Shown: piece after piece, positions 20,700-32,179 of the stretch
Layout of the letters: each line of letters opens with the position of its first letter
Numbering within the stretch: position 1 is the first letter of the stretch
Assembly: GCA_905181955.1 (NCBI GenBank)
Contig: CAJJAC010000008.1
Location: forward strand, 1-64,000
From: SAR86 cluster bacterium SAR86B
GTDB taxonomy: Bacteria > Pseudomonadota > Gammaproteobacteria > Magnimaribacterales > D2472
DNA: 64,000 nt
Direction of reading: 5' to 3'
Notes under the pieces: model-generated
What the model was told of the DNA's origin: nothing
Database searches by the model: none
What the model saw: the letters and a program-made list of their open reading frames with translations, nothing else
Position numbers and translations under genes: made by a program

Positions 20700-21775
20700 T
20701 GGCATTAAGCTCTATAACCCTTTCCAGCTTTAGATGCTTCAATTCCCTCAAGATTGACCTTTCACCTAGAGCTAATTTTTTTTACGGAAAAAATGGTTCA
20801 GGAAAGACATCAATACTAGAAGCTATATATTTAGTTTGCAGCGGCAGATCCTTTAAAAGCAGTAATATTGAATCAGCAGTAATGCTTGATAAGGAAAGCT
20901 TTCATCTCAAAGCTTATGATAATGAATCTGGTTTTATAATAGAGGCCTATAAAGAAAGAAGTAAATCTATCCAACTAAAACTAAATAACAAAAAAATAAC
21001 AATTAGCGAAGCTGCAAAAACTTTCCCCGCCACTATTATTGATAATAAAACATTTTCCTTTACAGAGGCTGCTCCAGCCTTTAGAAGAAAAATATTAGAC
21101 CGCGCAGTTTTTTTAAGTGATGAGAGTTATTCAGCTAATTGGTTTGCTTATTTCAGAGCACTGAAACAAAGAAATAAACTTTTAAAAGATAGACAGCTTG
21201 CATCGCTAGAGCCTTGGAGCGAAAAGTTAGCTTCATTAGGCGAGACTCTAACTGACAAACGTAAAATTTTTTTTGATCAAACTAAAAATGAATTTAGCAA
21301 CATAATAAAAAGCCTTAACCTTAAAGCTGAAAAAATTTTTATAAACGATATTGATGTTCAATATGATCAAGGGTGGTGTAATTCACAAGACCTTATAAGC
21401 ACTTTAACTTTGGAGAGAGATACAGACATAAGAAGAAAAGTAACAACGCGAGGCCCCCATAAAGCTGATATTAAAATCTATATAAAAAATGTTGATGCCA
21501 AAGAGATATTATCAAGAGGCGAGCAAAAGCTTTTAGCAATTATCTGGCTATGCTCGCAGCATGAAGTTCTAAGATCTATTTATGGAATTAAACCAACCTT
21601 GCTTATTGATGACGTTAAATCAGAACTAGATATTGATACCTTTAATATTTATATATCCCTGTTAAAACTTATTGAAAATCAAGTCATTTTTTCAAACATA
21701 GAAGACCAAATTAATAGTAAAATAGAGGCTGAATTAATTAATATTAAAAAGTTCCATGTGGAACAATTGAGTTAA
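20699..21775 (+). CDS. recF: DNA replication and repair protein RecF
   Basis: SMC-like ATPase that, with RecO and RecR, loads RecA at gaps. Walker A is FYGKNGSGKTSILEAIYL, followed by CSGRSFKS. The signature region is ILSRGEQKLLAIIWLCSQHE, and Walker B is PTLLIDDVKSELD. Length 358 is typical. The start is GTG at 20699, overlapping the dnaN stop by one base. The final codons (KKFHVEQLS) contain a parS-like palindrome at 21750-21765. Confidence 0.94.
   Translation: MALSSITLSSFRCFNSLKIDLSPRANFFYGKNGSGKTSILEAIYLVCSGRSFKSSNIESAVMLDKESFHLKAYDNESGFIIEAYKERSKSIQLKLNNKKITISEAAKTFPATIIDNKTFSFTEAAPAFRRKILDRAVFLSDESYSANWFAYFRALKQRNKLLKDRQLASLEPWSEKLASLGETLTDKRKIFFDQTKNEFSNIIKSLNLKAEKIFINDIDVQYDQGWCNSQDLISTLTLERDTDIRRKVTTRGPHKADIKIYIKNVDAKEILSRGEQKLLAIIWLCSQHEVLRSIYGIKPTLLIDDVKSELDIDTFNIYISLLKLIENQVIFSNIEDQINSKIEAELINIKKFHVEQLS
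21750..21765. promoter_or_regulatory. parS: Candidate parS centromere site inside recF
   Basis: AGTTCCATGTGGAACA has perfect 6-bp arms (GTTCCA and TGGAAC). It matches the GTTCCACGTGGAAC core of Pseudomonas parS at 13 of 14 positions, differing only at the centre (T for C). It lies 3.5 kb from the candidate oriC and 9.6 kb from parAB, within the range where parS sites occur. The bases also code for FHVEQ of RecF, so coincidence is possible. Confidence 0.55.
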
Positions 21776-21778
21776 TAA

Positions 21779-24399
<2,621 letters not shown>

Positions 24400-24433
24400 T
24401 TATAGTTTCCTATATTTTACCCCTAGCATATAA

Positions 24434-25807
24434 CTAAACATTTGTTCCATTTAATAACATTTCATGCAATTGAGTTTTGATTTCATCAACAGAAACACGT
24501 TTTTGCTCCATTGTATCTCTATCTCTAACAGTAACCGTCCCATCTTCCAATGACTCAAAGTCTACTGTTATACATAAAGGCGTTCCAACTTCATCATGAC
24601 GTCTGTAGCTTTTTCCAATATTTCCAGAATTTTCTATTAGTATTCTCCCTAAGCGTAGATTTTGAAGCTCTGACTTAATTTTTGACGCCATATCAACCAA
24701 CCCCTCATGATTTCTTTTTAAGGGTATTACAGCTGCTTTAATTGGAGATAAATGAGGTTTTAGGCTTAAAACCGTTCTTTCCTTGCCCCCATCTAAGGTT
24801 TCAACCCTGTAAGCTTCGTTTAGTACAGCCAAAACACCCCTATCTACACCTGCTGACGGCTCGATTACATATGGAACACTCCATTCATTAGTTTCAATGT
24901 CTTGGATAGCAAGCTTTGCATTAGATGCATTATTTTCTTTAACTGTTGCATTAATACCCAGTTCAGACTGATTTTTGCTGTGAGAACCCAAATCAAAATC
25001 CGTTCTATTGGCTATACCTTCGAGCTCCTCAAGACCATGAGGAAACTTATACATTATATCCACGGTTGCTTTTGAATAATGAGCTAACTCATCTGCAGGC
25101 ACATGATATAGCTCTAAGACGTCTTTACTCACACCTTGATCTTCCCACCACTTTAATCTTGATTCTATCCAAAGCTTATGCCACTCCTCATCAGTTCCAG
25201 CTGCACAGAAAAATTCTAACTCCATTTGTTCAAACTCTCTGACTCTAAATATAAAATTTCTAGGCGTTATTTCATTTCTAAAAGCTTTACCAATTTGCGC
25301 AATACCAAAAGGCAGCCTTCTCGAAGTAGAATCAACAACATTTTTAAAATTGGTAAATATATTCTGAGCTGTTTCTGGCCTTAGGTATGCAAATGATTTC
25401 CCATCATCAATAGGGCCAACACTTGTTTTAAACATTAAGTTAAATGGCCTTGGTTCTGTTAAGTCATTTGATTTACATGACGGACATGTTGCTTCTTTTA
25501 GCTGATCTGCACGCCATCTGCTTTGACATGATTTACAGTCAACCATAGGATCTGTAAATGTATCCTCATGACCTGAATGCTTTAACACATTAGGCGCAGT
25601 TAATATTGATGCATCCAAGCCCTCAACGTCATCACGGTCATAAACCATAGAAGTCCACCAGGAATGCTTGAGATTATTTTTTAACTCAACACCTAAAGGC
25701 CCATAGTCATAAAGACCCTGCATACCACCATATATTTCATTTGACTGAAAAATAAAACCTCTTCTTTTACAAAGAGCAACGAGCTCTTCCATTGTTTTAG
25801 CTGCCAA
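24434..25807 (-). CDS. glyS: Glycyl-tRNA synthetase, single-chain dimeric type
   Basis: Charges tRNA-Gly. This is the homodimeric class IIa enzyme, not the alpha2beta2 GlyQ/GlyS pair normal in gammaproteobacteria. It begins [19 protein letters not shown] and has [13 protein letters not shown], a zinc-binding CKSC..CPSC set, [13 protein letters not shown], and [32 protein letters not shown]-type motif 3 and a C-terminal anticodon domain ([13 protein letters not shown]) follow. At 457 residues it matches the bacterial type. The start is TTG at 25807, four to five bases after AAGGAAG; an ATG 15 bases further in is less well placed. Confidence 0.94.
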   Translation of the reverse strand: MAAKTMEELVALCKRRGFIFQSNEIYGGMQGLYDYGPLGVELKNNLKHSWWTSMVYDRDDVEGLDASILTAPNVLKHSGHEDTFTDPMVDCKSCQSRWRADQLKEATCPSCKSNDLTEPRPFNLMFKTSVGPIDDGKSFAYLRPETAQNIFTNFKNVVDSTSRRLPFGIAQIGKAFRNEITPRNFIFRVREFEQMELEFFCAAGTDEEWHKLWIESRLKWWEDQGVSKDVLELYHVPADELAHYSKATVDIMYKFPHGLEELEGIANRTDFDLGSHSKNQSELGINATVKENNASNAKLAIQDIETNEWSVPYVIEPSAGVDRGVLAVLNEAYRVETLDGGKERTVLSLKPHLSPIKAAVIPLKRNHEGLVDMASKIKSELQNLRLGRILIENSGNIGKSYRRHDEVGTPLCITVDFESLEDGTVTVRDRDTMEQKRVSVDEIKTQLHEMLLNGTNV

Positions 25808-25841
25808 AGTACTTCCTTATATTGTAATTGAATAGATCAAG

Positions 25842-25869
25842 ATCATAGAACCCAGTATATTCCTGTAAA
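25842..25869 (-). promoter_or_regulatory. Possible glyS promoter
   Basis: On the minus strand TTTACA (25869-25864), a 16-base spacer and TATGAT (25847-25842) lie about 35 bases upstream of the glyS start. Both boxes have one or two mismatches to consensus. The gap is shared with the divergent acyltransferase gene, whose own promoter I could not settle. Confidence 0.35.
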
Positions 25870-25914
25870 ATAATAATTATATATTTAATAACAGTTTTTT
25901 TTAATTAAACAGCC

Positions 25915-26754
25915 ATGAGAGTATTTTTATTTTTAGCTTCCCTGCTTCCGCTTAAGCCAGCAAAAAAAATAATAAGGGGACTTATGGTCCTCTTCCCTTT
26001 TCAAAGGTTAGAAGCATATAAAATAACTTTAATAAACATAAGCACATGTTTTCCAAACCTATCAACAGATGAGAAAGAAAGCTTAGCTAAAAGAAGCTTT
26101 GTTGAAACGGCATGCAGTTTCTATGAAACTCTATACTCTTTATCCAGGTCACCTAAAAAAATATCTCAGAACATCTTAAGAGTGGATAATAAATATTTAA
26201 TGTCGCAGCCACTTAGAGCCGGAGGCGGATTAATTATTTCTGGAATTCATAATAGAAGTGTAGACGTGCTTCTGCAGTGGATTAATTCCCAAACGCCCAC
26301 AGTTGGAATATACAAACCAATTAAAAATAAGATTGCGGATGCTCATGTAAAAAAACATAGAGAGCAGCTAAAGAGTAAAGTTTATTCAACTAGTTACAAA
26401 GGTGTAAAAGAGCTATTCAAAGCAATCAATAAAAATAAAGTAATTATTATGGCATCTGACCAGGTACCTCAAGACGGGATGGGTGAATATGCAAAGTTCT
26501 TTGGTAGAGAAGCCTACACAACAACTCTGATACCCTCCCTGGCTAACAAAACAAGAAAACCTCTATTGTATATAGGGCTATTTAGCGCGTCTGAAAATTC
26601 TTTAAAAATTTCCTGCAAAGAAGCGCCAGAAGAAACGTCCATTCAGTCAATGAATAAGACTATGCAGGAAATGATATTAAATTGCCCCGAAGATTATTCA
26701 TGGGAATACAAAAGATTTAAAAAGCCGCCTGAAAATTTAGATTATCCCTATTGA
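25915..26754 (+). CDS. Lipid A biosynthesis acyltransferase (LpxL/HtrB family)
   Basis: Inner-membrane-associated transferase that adds a secondary acyl chain to lipid A precursors. The 279-residue protein has a hydrophobic N-terminus (VFLFLASLLPLKPAKKIIRGLMVLFPF). The catalytic HX4D motif is SGIHNRSVDVLLQWI, and the family block is IIMASDQVPQDGMGEYAKFFGREAYTTTL. The typical tail PEDYSWEYKRFKKPP is present. It could be LpxL or LpxM; sequence alone does not decide. It is a monocistronic plus-strand gene, two bases from convergent trkH. Confidence 0.85.
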   Translation: MRVFLFLASLLPLKPAKKIIRGLMVLFPFQRLEAYKITLINISTCFPNLSTDEKESLAKRSFVETACSFYETLYSLSRSPKKISQNILRVDNKYLMSQPLRAGGGLIISGIHNRSVDVLLQWINSQTPTVGIYKPIKNKIADAHVKKHREQLKSKVYSTSYKGVKELFKAINKNKVIIMASDQVPQDGMGEYAKFFGREAYTTTLIPSLANKTRKPLLYIGLFSASENSLKISCKEAPEETSIQSMNKTMQEMILNCPEDYSWEYKRFKKPPENLDYPY

Positions 26755-26756
26755 GC

Positions 26757-28190
26757 TTAGCGTCTCCAGAATAAAGGCATAAATAAAATCAAAACTGTAA
26801 ATATTTCTAGTCTTCCAAGGATCATTCCAAAAGCTAGAATACCTTTTCCAGCTGATGTAACAGAAGAGTAATTCGATGAAACTTCTCCCAAGCCAGGGCC
26901 TAGATTGTTTAAGCATGCTCCTATTGCTGAGAATGCAGATGTAAAATCAAGACCAGTTGCCAGCAATGCTAAAAGAAGCAACATAAATGAAATTACATAA
27001 ATAGAAAAGAAACCCCAAACAGATTCAGCAACAGAGTTATCGACAACTTTAGTTCCAATTTTCACCGAAACCACTGCTCTGGGATGAATAATTTTAATTA
27101 ATTGTTTATGAGCATGATTTAACATAATCAAAATACGCCATGACTTTATGCCGCCACCAACAGAGCCAGAACATCCGCCAATAAATGCCCCTATCAATAA
27201 CAAGAAGCCAATTACTGTAGGCCAGGTTGAGTAATCTGTTGTTGTAAAGCCTGTTGTTGAAACGATTGATACTGTTTGAAAAAGAATATTTCTTTGAGAA
27301 GCAAGATCACCAGAATTAAAGAATAAGATTAAAGAGCTTATTACCAAGATTAATAAAATAATACTAACAAAAAATTTAAATTCTGGATCATAAAAATAGC
27401 TTAGAGCTCTGCCTTTAAATATAGCCGCATAATGAAGAGCAAAACTTGAAGCTGAGACTAACATAAAAAAGATACAAACCAACTCTATTCCAAAGTTATT
27501 GAAGTGGCCTATACTCTCATCGTAGGTAGAAAAGCCTCCTATAGAAACAGTGCTTAAGCTATGGGCAATAGCATCGAATCCACTCATTCCAGTAATCCAG
27601 TACATAGCCGCGCAAAGGACTGTTAATCCAAAATAAATTACCCATAAAGCTTTTGCAGTCTCAGTTATTCTGGGTGTAAGCTTTTGGTCACTCATTGCTC
27701 CTGGAATTTCTGTTTTATATATCTGCCCACCACCAATACCCAGAATAGGCATAACAGCGATAGCTAAAACTATAAGACCCATTCCGCCCATCCACTGCAG
27801 CAGCTGCCTATAAATAAGGATAGACTTATCTAAACCTTCAATATTAGTAATAACAGTTGCACCTGTCGTAGTAATACCCGACATAGCTTCAAAAAATGAA
27901 TCTATCAAACTCATGCCGCTTAAATAAAAGGGTAAAGATCCAGCTATAGCCAAGATCAACCAGAAAAGAGCTATTATTATAAAACCATCATTTGAACTTA
28001 ATTCTTGGCTATGATTTCTTGAAAGAGCCCAGAAAATAAAACCGAGTGAAATAACAGCAATAAAAGTTATTAGAAAAATTCTTATACTAGAATCATCATA
28101 GAGGAGAGAAACCCCTATGGGGACAATGAAGGATAGGCTGAACAGCATGAGCAACATGCCGAACAAATTTGAAATAGCTTTTAGGTTCAT
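26757..28190 (-). CDS. trkH: Trk potassium uptake channel subunit TrkH
   Basis: Potassium-translocating membrane subunit. The 477-residue protein has about ten to twelve hydrophobic helices and four selectivity-loop regions (AMSGITTTGATVI, STVSIGGFSTYD, SIVSTTGFTTTDYSTWP, ACLNNLGPGLGEV). IGGCSGSVGGGIKSWRILIM is the conserved linker. The start codon overlaps the trkA stop by one base (TAATG), so the channel and its gating ring subunit are made together. Confidence 0.95.
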   Translation of the reverse strand: MNLKAISNLFGMLLMLFSLSFIVPIGVSLLYDDSSIRIFLITFIAVISLGFIFWALSRNHSQELSSNDGFIIIALFWLILAIAGSLPFYLSGMSLIDSFFEAMSGITTTGATVITNIEGLDKSILIYRQLLQWMGGMGLIVLAIAVMPILGIGGGQIYKTEIPGAMSDQKLTPRITETAKALWVIYFGLTVLCAAMYWITGMSGFDAIAHSLSTVSIGGFSTYDESIGHFNNFGIELVCIFFMLVSASSFALHYAAIFKGRALSYFYDPEFKFFVSIILLILVISSLILFFNSGDLASQRNILFQTVSIVSTTGFTTTDYSTWPTVIGFLLLIGAFIGGCSGSVGGGIKSWRILIMLNHAHKQLIKIIHPRAVVSVKIGTKVVDNSVAESVWGFFSIYVISFMLLLLALLATGLDFTSAFSAIGACLNNLGPGLGEVSSNYSSVTSAGKGILAFGMILGRLEIFTVLILFMPLFWRR

Positions 28191-29542
28191 TAAATCTTAG
28201 TAAATAATTTTTCTACTTCTTTTACTTTTTCTTTGTTAGATAAGAAGATAATGAGATGATCTTCTATGCAAAGCTCAACTTCAGATGAGGGCATAACAAC
28301 TACACCTTTTCTTAGAATAGCTGCAATAGACGCCTCGGCTGGCAAAGGAAGTTCCTTAATAGACTTACCAAAATAATCAATAGTATGTTCATTTGCGTGA
28401 ACAATTCCCTCAATCGCTTCTGCGCCTGAGTGCATTTTTAAAATAACATCTTGGGCAACATCACTCTCTCTAAGATGTTGCAGCACAGATGACACTGTAA
28501 GCCTATGAGGGGCAATGCAACTATCTACAAATCCAGGAAGTATATTTACATAGGAAGGATTATTTAATATAACCATTGTCTTTGTTGCTCCAAGCTTTTT
28601 AGCCAATAGTGAAGCCATGATATTTGACTCATCATCATTAGTTAAAGCACAAAAAACATCTACCCGAGCTATATTTTCACTTTTTAGAAGTTCTTGGTCT
28701 GCACCTTTGCCTCTTAGAACTATTGTTTTCTCTAAATCTCTAGAGATTTCTTCGCATCTTTCTTCATTAGATTCAATAATTTTTACTTTATATGATTTTT
28801 CAAGCTGTTTAGCTAAGTTAAAGCCAATTTTCCCACCACCAATTATCATTACTCTCGAGTATCCTTGCTCAAGCCTCATTTCGTTAACCACAGCATCTAC
28901 ATTTTCGCTTGCTGTAACAAAATAAACCTCATCACCCTCTTTTACTATGGTATCGCCAGAGGGAATGAAGGGTTTACCTTTTCTATAAATCGATGGGATA
29001 TAGCAGTCTATGCCAGGCATATCATCTTCAATTGTTCGTAATGCCTTATCTACCAGTTTCCCTGATTTTTTTACTTTTACAGAAACCAACTTAACCTTCC
29101 CATCCGCAAACTCTTCAATTTGCTCTGCACCAGGATGAACTATAAGTTCTTTTAAATGAGAGGTAACCTCATTTTCTGGACTAATAGGTATATCAATCAT
29201 GTTCTCACCAAACGAATCCAAGCAACCTAAATACGTAGTATCTTTAAATCTACAAATAGTCTTTTTGACTGAAAATTGTGTTTTTGCAATCTGACAAGCT
29301 GCTATATTCACTTCATCATTATTTGTTACAGCGATGACTATAGTTTCCTCATCAGCTCCTGATTTTTTAAATGAATTTGGGTGTGCGGCATGCCCTTGAA
29401 TTGCAGCCACGTCTAAACGATCTTGGAGATAATCAATTTTCTTTTTATCAAGATCAACTATAGAAATATCATATCCATCTTGAGATAAATTTCTTGCTAA
29501 ACTTTCACCAACCTTGCCTGCACCTAAAATTACTACTTTCAT
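28190..29542 (-). CDS. trkA: Trk potassium uptake regulatory subunit TrkA
   Basis: Cytoplasmic nucleotide-binding ring that gates TrkH. Two RCK units in tandem each have a Rossmann motif: MKVVILGAGKVGESLARNLS at the N-terminus and VMIIGGGKIGFNLAKQLEKSY near residue 235. Each is followed by a TrkA-C domain (VSVKVKKSGKLVDKALR and a later IVHANEHTIDYFGKSIKELP). At 450 residues it is normal. It precedes trkH on the same transcript. rsmB, which usually lies between fmt and trkA in related bacteria, is missing from the 52-base gap. Confidence 0.95.
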   Translation of the reverse strand: MKVVILGAGKVGESLARNLSQDGYDISIVDLDKKKIDYLQDRLDVAAIQGHAAHPNSFKKSGADEETIVIAVTNNDEVNIAACQIAKTQFSVKKTICRFKDTTYLGCLDSFGENMIDIPISPENEVTSHLKELIVHPGAEQIEEFADGKVKLVSVKVKKSGKLVDKALRTIEDDMPGIDCYIPSIYRKGKPFIPSGDTIVKEGDEVYFVTASENVDAVVNEMRLEQGYSRVMIIGGGKIGFNLAKQLEKSYKVKIIESNEERCEEISRDLEKTIVLRGKGADQELLKSENIARVDVFCALTNDDESNIMASLLAKKLGATKTMVILNNPSYVNILPGFVDSCIAPHRLTVSSVLQHLRESDVAQDVILKMHSGAEAIEGIVHANEHTIDYFGKSIKELPLPAEASIAAILRKGVVVMPSSEVELCIEDHLIIFLSNKEKVKEVEKLFTKI

Positions 29543-29594
29543 AACCTCTTAAATTAAACCTCTTTTAATGTAATTAAAACCCCTATCAAGTTTT

Positions 29595-30518
29595 TTACAA
29601 TCTGGTAAAAAAACTTAAGTAAGAATTTATAGCGTCAGATGTGCTTATGGATTTCTTATTGGGAAACTGTAAGTAAGTGATTACTATCGCTGAATTATAT
29701 GTTTTTACAAGTATTCCAAGCTTATCAAAATTTAAGATTGAGCCTGGTTCAGCATCATAGTTACTATTATCTATATGCATTGCATGCACCTTAACCATTA
29801 TTTCTTTATGTAAAAAATATGAACCAGGCCAGCCTTTATAAGCATTAAATTTCCTTAATATAACCTCAGAAGATTCCTTAAAATTAATTTCACCATCAAC
29901 TTTTTTTATTTTTGAGCAGTATGTAGCCAATACTTCATCTTGAGTTTCTAGTCTGAAATTATCAGCCAGAACATCCTTCAAGATAGCATTAATATTATTT
30001 GCAGCCAGATCAGATAATCTATCTTCTAATTCATCTTTATTATCTTTTGTATGAATTTCCATTGGTAGGGTTTTGATAATATCGCCCTCATCCATTCTTT
30101 CATTCATTTTCATAAAACTTATCCCAGTTTCAAATTCGCCACTTATCAAGACTGATTGAATTGGAGAAGCTCCTCTGTATTTAGGCAGCAAAGAGAAATG
30201 AATATTAATAGGTAATTTATTAGGATGCTCAAGTAACCACTGGGGAATAATTTTTCCATATGCCGATACAACTACAAAGTCTACATCTAATGATTGAACT
30301 AAGCTCTTAAAATCTGGATCATTAAGATCTAAGGGTTTAATTGTTCTAAGATTTAACTCTTGTGCGACTATAGACACTTCGCTGGGATCTGTGCTTGAGC
30401 CCCTTTTACTTCTTTTATCAGGTTGTGATATAACTAAACTAATATTAATACCATCTAAATGCAGTCTTTTAAGTATCTTTGCAGACGGGGCCGGGCTTCC
30501 AGCAAATATTATATTCAT
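29595..30518 (-). CDS. fmt: Methionyl-tRNA formyltransferase
   Basis: Formylates initiator Met-tRNA with 10-formyltetrahydrofolate. The N-terminus is MNIIFAGSPAPSA. The catalytic block is NIHFSLLPKYRGASPIQ, with Asn, His and Ser as expected. ETGISFMKMNERMDEGDII follows, as does a C-terminal OB-like domain that includes AYKGWPGSYF. At 307 residues it is normal. It lies 45 bases after def, the standard def-fmt pair that adds and later removes the formyl group. Confidence 0.94.
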   Translation of the reverse strand: MNIIFAGSPAPSAKILKRLHLDGINISLVISQPDKRSKRGSSTDPSEVSIVAQELNLRTIKPLDLNDPDFKSLVQSLDVDFVVVSAYGKIIPQWLLEHPNKLPINIHFSLLPKYRGASPIQSVLISGEFETGISFMKMNERMDEGDIIKTLPMEIHTKDNKDELEDRLSDLAANNINAILKDVLADNFRLETQDEVLATYCSKIKKVDGEINFKESSEVILRKFNAYKGWPGSYFLHKEIMVKVHAMHIDNSNYDAEPGSILNFDKLGILVKTYNSAIVITYLQFPNKKSISTSDAINSYLSFFTRL

Positions 30519-30563
30519 TATCAGTAAGTTCCTCTAAAATCTTCTAAATTCTTCTAAAAGAAG

Positions 30564-31055
30564 CTATTTAGTAGCTTTGCTCTTTAAACGGGCCCTTTTT
30601 AATGGACTCAGATAGTCAACTAACAATTTTCCCTGCAAATGATCTATCTCGTGCTGTATACATACTGCCAAAAGTCCCTGAGGATTGTCTTCGTGCTCAT
30701 TTCCTTTTACATCTAACCAATTTAGTTGGATTTTATCAGGACGAGTTACCTCAACGCTTGCACCAGGAATAGAAAGACAACCTTCCTCACAAGGAACAAG
30801 ACTTTTGTTGTCTAATACCTTCACAATAGGATTTACAAAGATAAGCGGCTCATCTCTTTCTTCACTAATATCTATAACAACTAATCTAATATGAAAATCT
30901 ACCTGAGTTGCCGCCAAACCAATCCCATTTTCTGCATACATAGTTTCTAGCATATCTTTTGAGAGATTATCGAGACTTTTGTCGAATTTAGTTACAACTT
31001 CTGCCACAGTTCTTAAACGCGGATCTGGGTATTTTAATATTTTCATAATAGACAT
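30564..31055 (-). CDS. def: Peptide deformylase
   Basis: Metallo-hydrolase that removes the N-formyl group from nascent proteins. All three motifs are present: GIGLAATQV, EGCLSIPG (Cys metal ligand) and the HExxH helix QHEIDHLQGKLLVDYL. At 163 residues it matches type 1 enzymes. It is followed by fmt. It starts divergently from purE across a 59-base gap. Confidence 0.96.
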   Translation of the reverse strand: MSIMKILKYPDPRLRTVAEVVTKFDKSLDNLSKDMLETMYAENGIGLAATQVDFHIRLVVIDISEERDEPLIFVNPIVKVLDNKSLVPCEEGCLSIPGASVEVTRPDKIQLNWLDVKGNEHEDNPQGLLAVCIQHEIDHLQGKLLVDYLSPLKRARLKSKATK

Positions 31056-31114
31056 ATTGGCTTATTATAATCTCTTAATTTATAATCTGCATTATTAAAG
31101 AGGTAATTGTAAAT

Positions 31115-31615
31115 ATGACAAATAATAGCATCGATGTAGCAGTAGTAATGGGATCTGATTCTGATTTGCCTGTTGTAAGTGAGGTTTTCAAGATTTTTGA
31201 TCAATTTGGGGTTAAATACAGTAAAAGTGTACTTTCGGCTCATAGAAGCCCTCATCAAGTCATAGAGCTGATCAAAACATCTGAATCGAATGGGTGTAAG
31301 GTTTTCATTGCAGCAGCCGGAATGGCGGCACATTTAGCAGGCGCAGTTGCAGCACATAGTTATAAACCTGTAATAGGTATCCCAATTGAATCCGGCGGGC
31401 TTGGAGGTTTAGATGCACTATTATCGACAGCACAAATGCCCCCAGGCATTCCTGTTGCAACAGTTGCAATTGGGAAAGCTGGCGCTAAGAATGGTGCAAT
31501 TTTAGCTATACAAATGATAGCAATTTCAGACAACGATATGGCGCAAAAACTAAGTGATTACAGAACGAATTTAACTAACGAAGTCTTGGAAAAAAACAAG
31601 AATTTAAATGCATAA
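31115..31615 (+). CDS. purE: N5-carboxyaminoimidazole ribonucleotide mutase PurE
   Basis: Converts N5-CAIR to CAIR in purine synthesis. Motifs are VVMGSDSDLPV, the SAHRSP catalytic loop, IAAAGMAAHLAGAVAAHSYKPVIGIP and GGLDALLSTAQMPPGIPVATVAIGKAGAKNG. At 166 residues it is a class I enzyme. That type needs PurK, which is usually the next gene; here tsaC follows after three bases and purK is not in the window. A GAGGTAA site precedes the ATG. Confidence 0.96.
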   Translation: MTNNSIDVAVVMGSDSDLPVVSEVFKIFDQFGVKYSKSVLSAHRSPHQVIELIKTSESNGCKVFIAAAGMAAHLAGAVAAHSYKPVIGIPIESGGLGGLDALLSTAQMPPGIPVATVAIGKAGAKNGAILAIQMIAISDNDMAQKLSDYRTNLTNEVLEKNKNLNA

Positions 31616-31618
31616 TTT

Positions 31619-32179
31619 GTGAGAGTTTTCTTATCTCAGAGTGACGCTTCTGAGTGGCTAAAAAAAGGAAAAATATTAATATATCCCACAGAGGGTGTAT
31701 GGGGCATTGGTTGTGATGCATTTAATAAAGACGCTGTTGCAAGAGTCTATGAATTAAAGCAAAGACCGGCAGATAAAAGCTTAATTCTTTTATGCAAAAG
31801 CTTGGGAGCAATGAATAATTATTTAGCACCCTTAGCACAAAAAGACATTGATTTTATAAAGACTCTGGGTGTAAATCCTACAACTATATTATATGAATAT
31901 GATCCAGAAAGGATGCCAAATCATCTGCAGAATAAAAGTGGTAAATTAGCTATACGAGTAAGTACTCACTATCATATAAAATCACTAATTGATGGATTTA
32001 ATAATCCAATTATTTCTACATCTGCAAATATATCAGGTACAAAAATATCAATGGATATTGATGAAATAAAAAATAATTTTGATTTTAGTGATGTTGCATT
32101 TTATAACAAACCTATTGGAATTTTAAATAGACCTACCTCTATAATAGATCTACAAACTCAAGAGGTCATAAGGGCTTAA
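31619..32179 (+). CDS. tsaC: Threonylcarbamoyl-AMP synthase (TsaC/YrdC)
   Basis: Makes threonylcarbamoyl-AMP for the t6A37 tRNA modification. The YrdC fold shows ILIYPTEGVWGIGCDAFN, VYELKQRPADKSLILL, LAIRVSTHYHIKSLID and NPIISTSANISGTK. At 186 residues it is the short TsaC form without the Sua5 extension. The start is GTG at 31619. The tsaC-hemF-aroE order matches Pseudomonas and E. coli relatives. Its stop overlaps the hemF ATG by one base. Confidence 0.93.
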   Translation: MRVFLSQSDASEWLKKGKILIYPTEGVWGIGCDAFNKDAVARVYELKQRPADKSLILLCKSLGAMNNYLAPLAQKDIDFIKTLGVNPTTILYEYDPERMPNHLQNKSGKLAIRVSTHYHIKSLIDGFNNPIISTSANISGTKISMDIDEIKNNFDFSDVAFYNKPIGILNRPTSIIDLQTQEVIRA

